Source: Acetivibrio straminisolvens JCM 21531 (GTDB taxonomy: Bacteria; Bacillota; Clostridia; Acetivibrionales; Acetivibrionaceae). Taken from it: a DNA stretch of 64,000 nt. This document shows positions 13,839-23,296 of the stretch, piece after piece. Position 1 is the stretch's first letter; each line of letters opens with the position of its first letter. A model generated the notes under the pieces. It searched no databases and was not told where the DNA came from. It saw only the letters and a program-made list of their open reading frames with translations. The translations under genes were made by a program, and so were the position numbers. The stretch spans positions 1 through 64,000 of the forward strand of contig NZ_BAVR01000006.1 in assembly GCF_000521465.1 (NCBI RefSeq), in the 5' to 3' direction.

Positions 13839-14101
13839 GTTCTCCTCCTTTTGCAGAGCAATTATTTATTTTTGACATGAGTTTTTATATTATATTAAGT
13901 CTGATATTGCCAGTTTATGTCTATTGAGTATTTATGTTATTGATGTTGAATAATTGATCTATATAAAATTATACCATATTAAAAAGTATATAAAAACTGG
14001 ACTGTATATGGGTTTTCTGTTATTATTATAAATGTAAAAACACAGAAAATCTCAATAGAAGAACGTTTTAGAAAGTAATTGAAAATTGAGAAGAAGGTTA
14101 A

Positions 14102-14602
14102 ATGTTAATTATATTTTTGCTTGTAGCATTTGACCAAATAATAAAATACATAATATATATTCATTTTATGGATGTTAGAATACAACTCTTTAATGGATTC
14201 ATAGGCTTTCTTCCATTGATTAATAGAGAAGATATGTCGATATTTAATAAAGAATTAGGTATGGGATTGAGTAAATCTGTTTTAATAATTATTAATTTTT
14301 CAGCACTGATTATTTTGATTTTTTTGCATTATCGTTTTTATAAATTGGGATTTTTAAATTTTCATTCAAAATCAATATACATAATGTTTATATCGGCAAG
14401 TATTTGTTCACTTGTAGATAAAATAATGCTGGGAGGAAGCTTGGATTATATTTTGGTAAATGGAACAGTATTTGATTTAAAAGATGTTTATCTTTCAATT
14501 GCGTGTGTATATATGATTGTATATGCAATTAAAAACTCTTCTTCTTCACGGAGTTTAAAAGATGATATAATGCTTTTGAAAAAAATATTGGGATTAAAAT
14601 AG
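14102..14602 (+). CDS. Divergent signal peptidase II (LspA)-like membrane protein
   Basis: 166 aa, four predicted TM helices, the usual length of lipoprotein signal peptidase. It keeps the family landmarks: DQxxK at residues 11-15 (DQIIK), the first aspartate in SLVDK (D106) where LspA has GNxxDR, and the second in FDLKD (D128) where LspA has FNxAD. Both aspartates that form the catalytic dyad of LspA are therefore present, while the flanking Gly-Asn and Asn are replaced. LspA removes the signal peptide of diacylglyceryl-modified prolipoproteins in the membrane. The altered motifs suggest a paralogue with a different substrate or reduced activity. GAAGAAGG precedes the ATG. No neighbour indicates a partner. 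Confidence 0.7.
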   Translation: MLIIFLLVAFDQIIKYIIYIHFMDVRIQLFNGFIGFLPLINREDMSIFNKELGMGLSKSVLIIINFSALIILIFLHYRFYKLGFLNFHSKSIYIMFISASICSLVDKIMLGGSLDYILVNGTVFDLKDVYLSIACVYMIVYAIKNSSSSRSLKDDIMLLKKILGLK

Positions 14603-14823
14603 TTGGTTTATATTCATCGATGTAATTTGCTTTTGTTATGCTATATGAAAACATATAATTGCAGATACTTTGATAAAGGAATATTAAAGGGCTTGTATTT
14701 ATTATTGGAAAAAATGATTTAATAGACTAATGAAATTAGTTTCCAAACCATGATTAGTTAAAAAAAACGTATCATGGCTTTACAATAAACTAAAAGACAT
14801 ATGTCGAAAGGAGAGTCATTCAA

Positions 14824-16253
14824 ATGAAAAAAACAGCAATGTTAAAAGCGATTGCAGCAACATTAATTCTTGTTCTTTCACTGCAAGTATTTGTATTCGC
14901 GGAAGAACAGCCGCAGCTTATATCGGCACCCGTTGAGCAGCCGGCTGCATGGGCGGTAGAAGCTGTACAATGGTCGGCATTATATGGCCTGGCATCCGAT
15001 GAAATGTATGCAAAGTACTCATCCAAAGTGACCCTGGAAGAGTTGCATAAGGTTTGCGAAAATCTTTATGAAAAATTAATGGGTAGTGCAGTTAACTCGG
15101 AAGAAGAAAAACTTTTTGCCGGTACCGGCGAACTTGCAGCGCAAAAAGAAGCAACAAGGCTGGAAATGGTCACGGAGTATACAATGTCTTAAAGGCCGCA
15201 CAGCCGGAATTTGATTTTAGCTCCAATATAAATCTCACCTTCAAGGATATTGGATCATTATCTGAAGAATCACTGAACATTGTAAAGTATTCCGTTGCAA
15301 AGGGAATATTACACGGAAGGAATAAAGAAATTCTCGACATTGAAAGCCAATGCACAAGGCAGGAACTTCTGGTATTTATAAAAAATGCTTATGAGTTTGC
15401 CATATATGAGTCGGGAAGAGATTCAAAAGGTGCCTTCTGGAAAGTAAGTGATGAGGACAGCACCGTTTACCTCTTAGGTTCAATACATATTGCAGATTCA
15501 ACATTGTATCCGTTATCAAAAGACATACTGGGTGCCTATGACAAATCTGATGTTTTAGTTGTTGAGGCAGATGTATCAAATCAAGAAGAAGCAGCAAGAT
15601 ATATGCAGCAAAGGGCCATGTATGAAGACGAAAACACTCTTGATAAAAACATACCTGAAGAACTTTATCAAAAATTCGTAGAGTTTATTGCTCCTTATGG
15701 AATTCAAGAGGAAGTATACAACAAGTTAAAGCCTTGGTATGCGGCATTGCTGGTTCAAAACCTGCAGCTTATGGATAACTCATATAGCGGAAGTTTGGGA
15801 GTAGACATGTATTTTCTTTCAAAAGCAGCAGGTCAAAAAGACATTTTGGAAATAGAGGGCGTTAAGTTTCAGGTAGATATGTTTGACTCTTTCTCAAATG
15901 AGCTTCAATGTCAATTCTTAGCTTCAACTTTGGGTTCAAGCGAAGGAAATGAAGATACGGAGACAACAAACATAGAGTTGATTGCCTATATGTTAAAGTG
16001 CTGGAAAGAAGGAAACACAGCAGAGCTTGAAAAAATGGTTAAACCTGAGGGCGAAGTTGAAGGAGACCTTAGAGAGTTTAATGAAAAAATGTGGACATTA
16101 AGGGACAATAATATGGCAGAAAAAGTGAGAGAGTACCTTGCCGATCCTGAAAACAAAACTTATTTTGTAGTAGTTGGAGCAGGACATATGGTGGGAAGCA
16201 GCGGAATTGTTGCACAATTGGAAGATGAATATAAAGTAGAGCAAATTAAATAA
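14824..16253 (+). CDS. TraB/GumN (Tiki)-like secreted protein with SLH-like N-terminal modules (one frameshift)
   Basis: 476 aa after repair of a one-base deletion near 15173 that otherwise stops the frame at 15192. Residues 1-26 are a signal peptide ending in VFA. Residues about 40-200 hold two weak SLH-like modules; the second contains VAKGILHGRNKEI followed by TRQELLVFI. The rest is a TraB/GumN domain with the family marks GSIHIADSTLYPL and, near the C-terminus, GAGHMVG. TraB/GumN relatives (including eukaryotic Tiki) are metalloprotease-like, and the paired Gly-x-x-His motifs are the likely metal site. GAAAGGAGAG precedes the ATG. It is probably cell-surface or exported. Substrate unknown. 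Confidence 0.8.
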
Positions 16254-16268
16254 TAAACAATAATAACC

Positions 16269-16307
16269 GAAAGCAGCAGGATTCCAGAGAGACTTGCTGC
16301 TTTTTTT
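16269..16307 (+). terminator. Terminator after the TraB-like gene
   Basis: Stem AAAGCAGCA...TGCTGCTTT with a T7 tract, starting about 15 bases after the stop codon. Confidence 0.8.
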
Positions 16308-16413
16308 GCATCTTTCTGCGGGAAATGGTGGGCAAAATGATAAAATAAAGGAGATAAATTTTCTCTGTCGAATAAAAATTACTGCTGCTTAGGATGAATA
16401 AGAAGGGGTGTAT

Positions 16414-17137
16414 ATGAATGCAAGCATCGGAAAACGCCATGGGATTTGGAACCAGAGACATTATTAAGTGCAAAAATGTTGAACCGTCCCACAAAATGAT
16501 TGCTACGGCAGAGCTTATGGCTGCAGCTATCCATGACCTTAAAAATCCGCTTGCAAGTATAAGAGGATTGGGGCAACTGGGTATGCTTACGTCTTCATCG
16601 AAAAAGGAGCGGAGTTATTTTGAAAGGATAATAAAACAGGTTGATTCATTAAACACCTCAGTAATTGATTTGTTAAGTGTTTTTAAGCCGGAGAAGAGTG
16701 TCAGAGCGAATCCATCGTTGATAGTAAAAGAAGTATTAGACGGGTTGCGGGCAACCTGTGACATAAACAATATTAAATTGGTCTTCAGAGCAGAATATAA
16801 AGGAGAGATAAATCTTCATATCAAGGTGTTTAAGAGAGCTGTAGAAAATTTGGTCAGAAATGCTGTTTTGGTATTGACCAATGGTGGCAAAATTGAAATA
16901 TACACCGGTGAAAATGACAATTACTTTCTTATGTCAATTAAAGATAATGGACCGGGTATTCCGGATGATATGAAAGAGTCGGTATTTCAGCCGTTTGTCT
17001 ATCAACGGAAGGATGGGACCGGTCTGGGATTGTTTATGGTTCAGCATGCAATTGCCGAGGTCCATGGGGGAAAGATTTGGTTTGAAAGTGAATTGGGTAA
17101 GGGAACAACATTTTATATCTCGTTGCCCAAAGATTAA
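16414..17137 (+). CDS. Sensorless histidine kinase
   Basis: About 240 aa: a phosphoacceptor helix with H-box AAIHDLKNPLASIRG, then an ATPase domain with N-box ENLVRNAV, G1 DNGPGIPD and G2 GTGLGLFM. There is no TM or sensor domain and no adjacent response regulator, so it is an orphan cytosolic kinase of the kind that can feed a phosphorelay. The N-terminus is uncertain. The uninterrupted frame starts at ATG 16418. ATG 16414 has better spacing from AAGAAGGGG, and with two one-base deletions in A4 runs (near 16434 and 16497) it would read MNASIGKTPWDLEPETLL and then join the H-box frame. That version looks more protein-like and fits the error pattern of the window. Confidence 0.8.
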
Positions 17138-17147
17138 ATAGTACAAA

Positions 17148-17175
17148 ACAAAGACAGGTTTTAGCCTGTCTTTGT
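17148..17175. terminator. Bidirectional terminator between kinase and ABC exporter genes
   Basis: Perfect 11-bp stem ACAAAGACAGG/CCTGTCTTTGT with a six-base loop between two convergent genes. It overlaps the last codons of the ABC gene on the minus strand. Confidence 0.75.
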
Positions 17176-19043
17176 ATCTTCAAACTGACTGTTGTACAAA
17201 TTGGCATAAAATCCGCCCTTGGCAAGGAGCTCCTTGTGGTTGCCCTGTTCTACGATATCACCGTGATTCATTACAAGAATCAAATCGGCATCGCGGATGG
17301 TGGAAAGACGGTGGGCAATTATAAAGCTTGTGCGGTCTTTCATAAGGTTATCCATGGCTTTTTTTATCTGCAATTCCGTACGGGTATCAACAGAGCTTGT
17401 AGCCTCATCAAATATCAGAATTTTTGGGTTTGCCAGTATTGCCCGCGCAATGGTAATAAGCTGTTTTTGGCCCTGTGATATGTTGGAGGTTTCTTCATTA
17501 AGTATCATATTGTAACCGTCGGGCAGGGTGTGAACAAAGCTGTCCACATGGGCTGCCTTGGCAGCGGCAATAACTTCTTCATCGGTTGCATCAAGGCGGC
17601 CGTAGCGTATATTTTCCATTATACTGCCATTATACAGCCAGGTGTCTTGAAGAACCATTCCAAACATCGAACGCAAATCGTTTCGGGTAAATTCCTTGAT
17701 GTTATGACCGTCAATAAGGATTGCACCTTCATTTACGTCATAGAAGCGCATCAGGAGTTTTACCATGGTGGTTTTTCCGGCTCCGGTAGGGCCCACTATG
17801 GCAACTTTCTGCCCTTTCTTCACAGAAGCTGAAAAATTATTGATGACGATTTTATCGGGATCGTATCCGAAGTGGACATTTTCAAAATCAACATTTCCTT
17901 GAATATTATCAAGATTTATCGGTTTACCCGTATCTGCGATTTCTTCTTCCTCATCAAGAAATTCAAATACACGTTCTGCGGAGGCAGCAGTTTGCTGAAG
18001 TATGTTTGAGATATTTGCAAGCTGAGAAATAGGCTGGGTGAAATTTCGCACATAAATAATAAATGCCTGAATATCACCCACGGTAATAGCTTTTTTTACT
18101 GCGAGGTATCCTCCCAAAATACATATAAATACATAGCCGAGATTTCCGATAAAGACCATAATAGGCATCATAATACTGGAAAGGAACTGAGATTTCCATG
18201 CTGACCCATAAAGTAGGTTGTTGGATTTCTCAAACTCCTCAATGCTTTTTGCTTCTCTATTAAAAGCTTTCATTACCAGATGTCCGCCGTACATCTCTTC
18301 AACATGGCCATTTACACGTCCCAAGTAGTCCTGCTGCTGCTTAAAGTATTTCTGGGAAAAATTTACAACAAAGGCAATTAACAAAAAGGATACAGGAATT
18401 ATCAGCAAGGCTACAAGAGTCATTTGCCAACTAATAAGAAGCATCATAATCAATGTTCCTATAACGGTGGTGGCCGATGTTATAATTTGAGTCAAACTTT
18501 GGTTCAATGTTTGGCTGACGGTATCTACGTCGTTGGTGACACGGGACAGGACTTCTCCGTGGGTTGTTTTGTCAAAATATTTTAGAGGCATACGATTTAT
18601 TTTTTCGGATATATCTTTTCGGAAACGATAGCTTATTTTCATTGAGATTCCTGACATAATCCAGCCCTGGATGTAGGAAAACAGTGTACTTGTAACAAAC
18701 AGTGAAAGAAGAAAAATAAGCTTTTTTCCGATATAATTAAAGTCTATTCCGTTTCCGGTACCGCTTAGTTTGTTGATAAAGCCGTCAAACAGAGCAGTGG
18801 TAACCTGGCCCGTAATATTAGGCCCAATAGTATTAAAAGTAGTGCTGACGGCAGCCATGATGAATGCAGCTATTATACTGGGCTTGTGGTTGCCGAGATA
18901 TTTTAATAGCTTTTTGATAGTATCTTTGAAATTTTTGGCTTTTTCCCCACGAAGCATTACGGCGCCGGGACGGTGCATACCGCCCCTGCTTGGTATCTGC
19001 CTTGCAACGGAGAATTAACCGGTTTTCTATTTTCCCTGCTCAT
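17161..19043 (-). CDS. ABC exporter half-transporter, canonical Walker B partner (one frameshift)
   Basis: 627 aa with a six-helix membrane domain followed by an ATPase: Walker A GPTGAGKTT, signature ISQGQKQ, Walker B LIFDEATSSVD with the catalytic glutamate, and the H-loop AHRLST. The true start is ATG at 19043, which overlaps the stop of the upstream gene as ATGA. A one-base deletion in the C4 run at 18983-18986 breaks the frame; repair gives an N-terminus MSRENRKPVNSPLQG running into the long frame. It pairs with the 19040-21166 product as a heterodimeric multidrug-type exporter (TM287/288 or BmrCD class). Cargo unknown. Confidence 0.9.
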
Positions 19044-21166
19044 GCCAATTCCTCCTTAGAGAGCTGTGATGAAACGATTTCGCGATAGGTATTACAGTTT
19101 TTAATCAGCTCATTGTGAGTACCTATTCCCACTATTCTTCCCTCATCGAGAACGATTATCTGTTCTGCATTCTTGATGGTTGAAACCCGTTGAGCTACAA
19201 TAATAACAGTGCTTGATGCGGTATGTTTTTTCAAGGCTTTTCTTAAAGAGGCATCTGTTTTAAAGTCTAAAGCTGAAAAGCTGTCATCAAAAATATAGAT
19301 TTCAGGTTTCTTAACAATAGCACGGGCGATTGACAATCTCTGTCTCTGGCCGCCGGATACATTTGAACCGCCTTGGGAAATCTCACTTCTGAAGCTGTCG
19401 GGCTTTTGAGAAATAAATTCTATAGCCTGAGCAATTTCACAAGCTGTGCGTATTTCATCCTCGATGGCATTTTCGTCCGCATACTTTAAGTTGGATTCAA
19501 TGGTTCCGCTAAACAGCATACTCTTCTGAGGTACATAGCCTATATGCTCTCGAAGTTCATGCTGCGGTACGTCTCTTATATCTATACCGTCAATTAGAAT
19601 TTGACCGGCCGTCACATCATAAAATCGAGGGATTAAGTTGACCAGAGTCGTTTTGCCGGCACCTGTAGAACCGATAATTGCAGTGGTTTGACCGGGTAGT
19701 GCCGTAAAACTAATGCCTTTTAGCATATCCTCGTTTGCTCCGGGATACCTGAAGGATACATTTCTAAACTCAACAATTCCGTTTATTTTCTTTTCATAGT
19801 GTTTTGGTGATACGGGATCGGTAATTTCGGGGTTTACATCCAAGACCTCAGCAACACGCTGTGCCGATACGGATGCTCTTGGCAGCATGATAAACATCAT
19901 TGACAGCATGAGGAATGAGAAAATTACCTGTGCCGTATACTGCATAAATGCCATCAAATCTCCTACCGGCATGTTTGCATTGGCAATTTGGTGCGCTCCT
20001 ATCCACATTAAAAGCACTGAACCACCGTTTATTATTAAGGTCATGGAAGGAAACATAGTTGCCATGACACGATTTACAAACAGATGTGTGTCCGTAAGCT
20101 CCTGATTTATCCTGTCAAAGCGCTTTTCTTCAAACTTTTGGGTATTAAAGGCTCTTATTACCATCATTCCGGAGAGGTTTTCCCGGATAACGAGATTAAG
20201 CCGGTCAACCAGTTTTTGAATAGCTTTAAACTTTGGAACGGCTATAGAGAAAACTATGAGAATAAGCCCCAAAACAACAATCACTGCAAGGGCAATCATC
20301 CATGACATTGACGGGCTTTTGTTTATTGCCAGAATGACTCCGCCTATTCCTGTGATAGGAGCGAATAAAACCATTCTTATAGTCATGAAAACCAGCGTCT
20401 GAATCTGGGTAATATCATTAGTTGTCCTTGTTATAAGTGAAGCTGTGGAGAATTTATCAAACTCTAAATTGGAAAAGGATTCAACCTTTGTAAATACATC
20501 TTTTCTTATATTTTTTGCAACTCCTGCAGCAACTTTTGAGGAGAGAAGACCTACAATAATAGTGGCTGTCATACCTACTAAAGTTATTAATAGCATTATA
20601 AACCCGGTATTTAAGATATAGTTTCTTTGTATTTTCGAGATGTCCATGCCCAAGGCCTCATACTCTGCACTGACTAATGAGACTGAGGCTTGATTTTTCA
20701 TGCTTTCATCCAAGTTTTCATATTTTTTATTTTCGTTTATTGATAACTCATTTTTGCTTTTTTCGGACATACTTGCAGCAAGGAGAGCTTTGCTAAATAT
20801 CGGATTCAACAATTCTAACCGGGATTTATCTACATTTTTTATCACAAAAACAGGTTCATTGCTTAGGGCAGGGTATTTCTTTATGTATTTATCAAAATTC
20901 ATACCGGATTTGTCGATCAAATCATAACATTCCAGAACTTGCTCTCTTTCCTGCGGAGACATAAATTGTGCAATCTCATCCATTTTACTTTTCCTTATTG
21001 CATCAGGCACAGAACTTTCAATGCCTGCCTGCTGTATGCCGATATTTACAATGTCGGACATGTAATTTGGCAGGGAAAGGTCAGTAAGAGCTTGTATAAA
21101 CAATAACGCAATTGCGGCAATTATATAAAAGATAAATGGTTTTAGATATTTGACTAATTTGAACAC
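19040..21166 (-). CDS. ABC exporter half-transporter, degenerate Walker B partner
   Basis: 708 aa, about 100 longer than its partner. The extra length is a hydrophilic insertion between TM1 and TM2 (about residues 30-170), as in BmrD-type subunits, predicted to sit outside the cell. The ATPase has Walker A GSTGAGKTT and signature VSGGQRQR, but Walker B reads IFDDSFSALD, so the catalytic glutamate is aspartate. In this exporter class one of the two composite ATP sites is degenerate, and this subunit supplies the inactive glutamate position. It is the first gene of a two-gene operon and is translationally coupled by ATGA to the next. Confidence 0.9.
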   Translation of the reverse strand: MFKLVKYLKPFIFYIIAAIALLFIQALTDLSLPNYMSDIVNIGIQQAGIESSVPDAIRKSKMDEIAQFMSPQEREQVLECYDLIDKSGMNFDKYIKKYPALSNEPVFVIKNVDKSRLELLNPIFSKALLAASMSEKSKNELSINENKKYENLDESMKNQASVSLVSAEYEALGMDISKIQRNYILNTGFIMLLITLVGMTATIIVGLLSSKVAAGVAKNIRKDVFTKVESFSNLEFDKFSTASLITRTTNDITQIQTLVFMTIRMVLFAPITGIGGVILAINKSPSMSWMIALAVIVVLGLILIVFSIAVPKFKAIQKLVDRLNLVIRENLSGMMVIRAFNTQKFEEKRFDRINQELTDTHLFVNRVMATMFPSMTLIINGGSVLLMWIGAHQIANANMPVGDLMAFMQYTAQVIFSFLMLSMMFIMLPRASVSAQRVAEVLDVNPEITDPVSPKHYEKKINGIVEFRNVSFRYPGANEDMLKGISFTALPGQTTAIIGSTGAGKTTLVNLIPRFYDVTAGQILIDGIDIRDVPQHELREHIGYVPQKSMLFSGTIESNLKYADENAIEDEIRTACEIAQAIEFISQKPDSFRSEISQGGSNVSGGQRQRLSIARAIVKKPEIYIFDDSFSALDFKTDASLRKALKKHTASSTVIIVAQRVSTIKNAEQIIVLDEGRIVGIGTHNELIKNCNTYREIVSSQLSKEELA

Positions 21167-21498
21167 AACGGTATCCTCCCCTATTTCTCAACTAAAAACT
21201 TTGGCATACAAAGTATTTTACTATTGTTATTTTACCCCTGTCAATATAAGTCACATTCAGTTTGCATTATAGAAAAGAAAGAAGATAAAAATGAAGAAGT
21301 AATCAAAAATAATATAAGATTTTTTGATTAAACCCCATAATAATTTTAATTGGTACCGAAATAATATATTGGCAAAAAGATAAGCGTTTGATTAAGAAGT
21401 AGCAATAGTTTGGTATGAAGGTATGAAAAAGGTATGAAAGTAGAAGAGAGGCTCATTATTGAGCCTCTTTCTATGTAAAAAATTATTTTTGCATTGTC
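21167..21498. other. Intergenic region between the ABC exporter and the M50-like gene
   Basis: 332 bases without a gene. It must hold the minus-strand promoter of the ABC pair. It has an A/T-rich inverted repeat at about 21301-21325 (AATCAAAAA...TTTTTTGATT) and the hairpin listed at 21447-21468. Nothing else seen. Confidence 0.5.
21447..21468 (-). terminator. Candidate terminator after the M50-like gene
   Basis: Perfect 8-bp stem AGAGGCTC/GAGCCTCT with a six-base loop, about 30 bases after the minus-strand stop. The T-tract is weak on either strand. Confidence 0.5.
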
Positions 21499-22028
21499 TT
21501 AGGCAATAAGCGATATCAAAATATTTGGAATGAGCATAGCAACAGCAATACCATATATCAAATCCAGCCATATCACTGAGCCTATGGCGCACAGGTAAAT
21601 TAACCCTACTAAAGGAGCGGTGAGAATTTTTACAAGCATTGGCGTATCCGGATGTTTTACTGCGCTCCATATGTTGGCGGCATCTCCTGTGCTCGGGAAA
21701 GAGTGCATTGCTATGGATATTCCCAGCCACATCAATACCATGTCGAAAATATCCGGACTGTCAAACCGGAAATAAGGGATAGAAGCTGCTGAAGCTATGA
21801 TTGCACCAACTAATGTATTTATTATAAACGGTCCTATGCCTATAAGAATATTTTGCCAAGCTTTTTGGGTGGCTCATGCACAACATATCCGCTGGGGTTG
21901 CCTACTCTAAAGTAACAAACATCCAGCACTGCAACCTTTGAGAGGCGGCAGAACAATTGATGTGCCATTTCATGTACTATCACCCCGGGAAAAGTCAGAG
22001 TCGAAATAACGAAACCTGGTATCAGCAT
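21499..22028 (-). CDS. M50-like integral membrane zinc metalloprotease (one frameshift)
   Basis: 176 aa after repair of a one-base deletion in the A5 run near 21864. The N-terminal hydrophobic segment carries HEMAH (HExxH zinc motif). After a loop containing FRVGNPSGYVV and the repaired joint, the second half has GIGPFIINTL, which resembles the NxxxGP region of site-2/M50 proteases, and PSTGDAANI, which may supply the third metal ligand aspartate. Three or more further TM helices follow. The start ATG 22028 has GGAGGA 11 bases upstream. It lies 22 bases downstream of the zinc-ribbon/TPR gene on the same strand, so the two are probably one operon. Substrate unknown. A DUF3267-type zincin is an alternative family assignment. 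Confidence 0.7.
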
Positions 22029-22050
22029 AAAATCAATTCTCCTCCAAAAT

Positions 22051-23114
22051 TTATTTTCTCCACTCCAATTCTCCGTTGAATATGGAAGTGAGCAAATTAA
22101 TTGTGTAGGCATCTTTGTATATGCCGTTTTTAAATGCTTCAAACATTTCGTCTCTCTCTTTAGGCATATTATTATAATGGTATGCCAAAGCCATATTGGC
22201 CATTGAAAGGGGATTGGTTTTATCGAGATTATATGTTTTGGTAGCAAGTTCTAACCCTTTCTTGACATCTCCAAGTTTGAGTTCGGCTCTTACATAGTTT
22301 CCTAAAGCAGTAGTGTTTTGCTGGTTGTCCGCCAAAACCTTCAAGCAGTGTTGCACAGATTTGTTATAGTCTCCTTTTTCGCAGTATATTTCCGCGAGAA
22401 GAAGATGACCGAAGTAAAAATCATCATATTGGGCAACAACTTTACTTATAAGCTGCTCTGCTTCATCATACTTTTTAAGTTCAAATTTTTTGTCTGCAAG
22501 ATAATAGGTTGCGCAAACATCATCAGGATAATAGTCTAAATATTCGGTAATTGCTTCTACAAGTATTTCGGTATTATCATAATACTCTAGCAGCGTGGTG
22601 TAAAAACTGTTGCTTTGAGGATAATAATAAGTATTAATTTTTGAGTATATTAAATTTGCAGTTTCTACCAATTCTGAATCCGATTCTCTGCCTGAAATAA
22701 GGGCAAAAGTGTCGTAAGCTTCGTCAATTTGCAAGTTATAATACTGGGCAAGAAACAGTTTCGCAAGTACCAGAGTGGAATCGGAGTACTTCTCTGCTGC
22801 CTTCTTATACTCCTTAGCTGCTGTAATATAATTTTTTTCTTTTGCAGCTTTTTCACCTCTGCTAAAAGCAACTGCACCGCTTACAACAGAAGGAAGCCTG
22901 ACAAGAGAAAAATGGTTGCGGCAAGTATAATTAATGAAAAAATTTTTATCCATAAAGGAAAGGGGCGTTTTGAGAGTTTATCTCTGCAATCTACGCACAA
23001 ATCAACATTGTAACCTTCCTCTATATCAGGGCTTGAACAATATTGACACGCTTTTATTGTCTCAGGCGCTTGTGTACTTGAGATGTAATCCTGGTTTTCA
23101 TAATTATTTTCCAT
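22051..23114 (-). CDS. Zinc-ribbon, single-TM, TPR membrane protein (one frameshift)
   Basis: 354 aa after repair of a one-base deletion near 22897. The N-terminus has two Cys pairs, CQYCSSPDIEEG and LCVDC, which look like a small treble-clef or ribbon. A TM helix (about 53-75) follows, then about 270 residues of TPR-like helical hairpins with four or five recognisable repeats such as KKYDEAEQLISKVVAQYDD. The chosen start is the internal ATG at 23114 with AGGGGG upstream. The TPR part probably lies outside if the ribbon is cytosolic. The adjacent M50-like protease suggests it may be an adaptor or substrate receptor; that is inference. Confidence 0.7.
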
Positions 23115-23296
23115 ATAATTCCCCCTAAAACAAGTTGTAATAGGTAACAATACGATATGGCTTTGAGAGGAAGAATAAGTGCGGCATTTACTTAAACAAT
23201 TGTGATTATTGCAAAAGACAATACTGTGAATATGTTACTATTACTATCTAATATAATGAATATAGCATAAAACAGCTGTAATTTCAATAACCATAC

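Noticed and set aside
14748-14777. Hairpin CCATGAT/ATCATGG as terminator of the LspA-like gene
   Set aside because: No T-tract, 16-base A-rich loop; could be chance or an operator.
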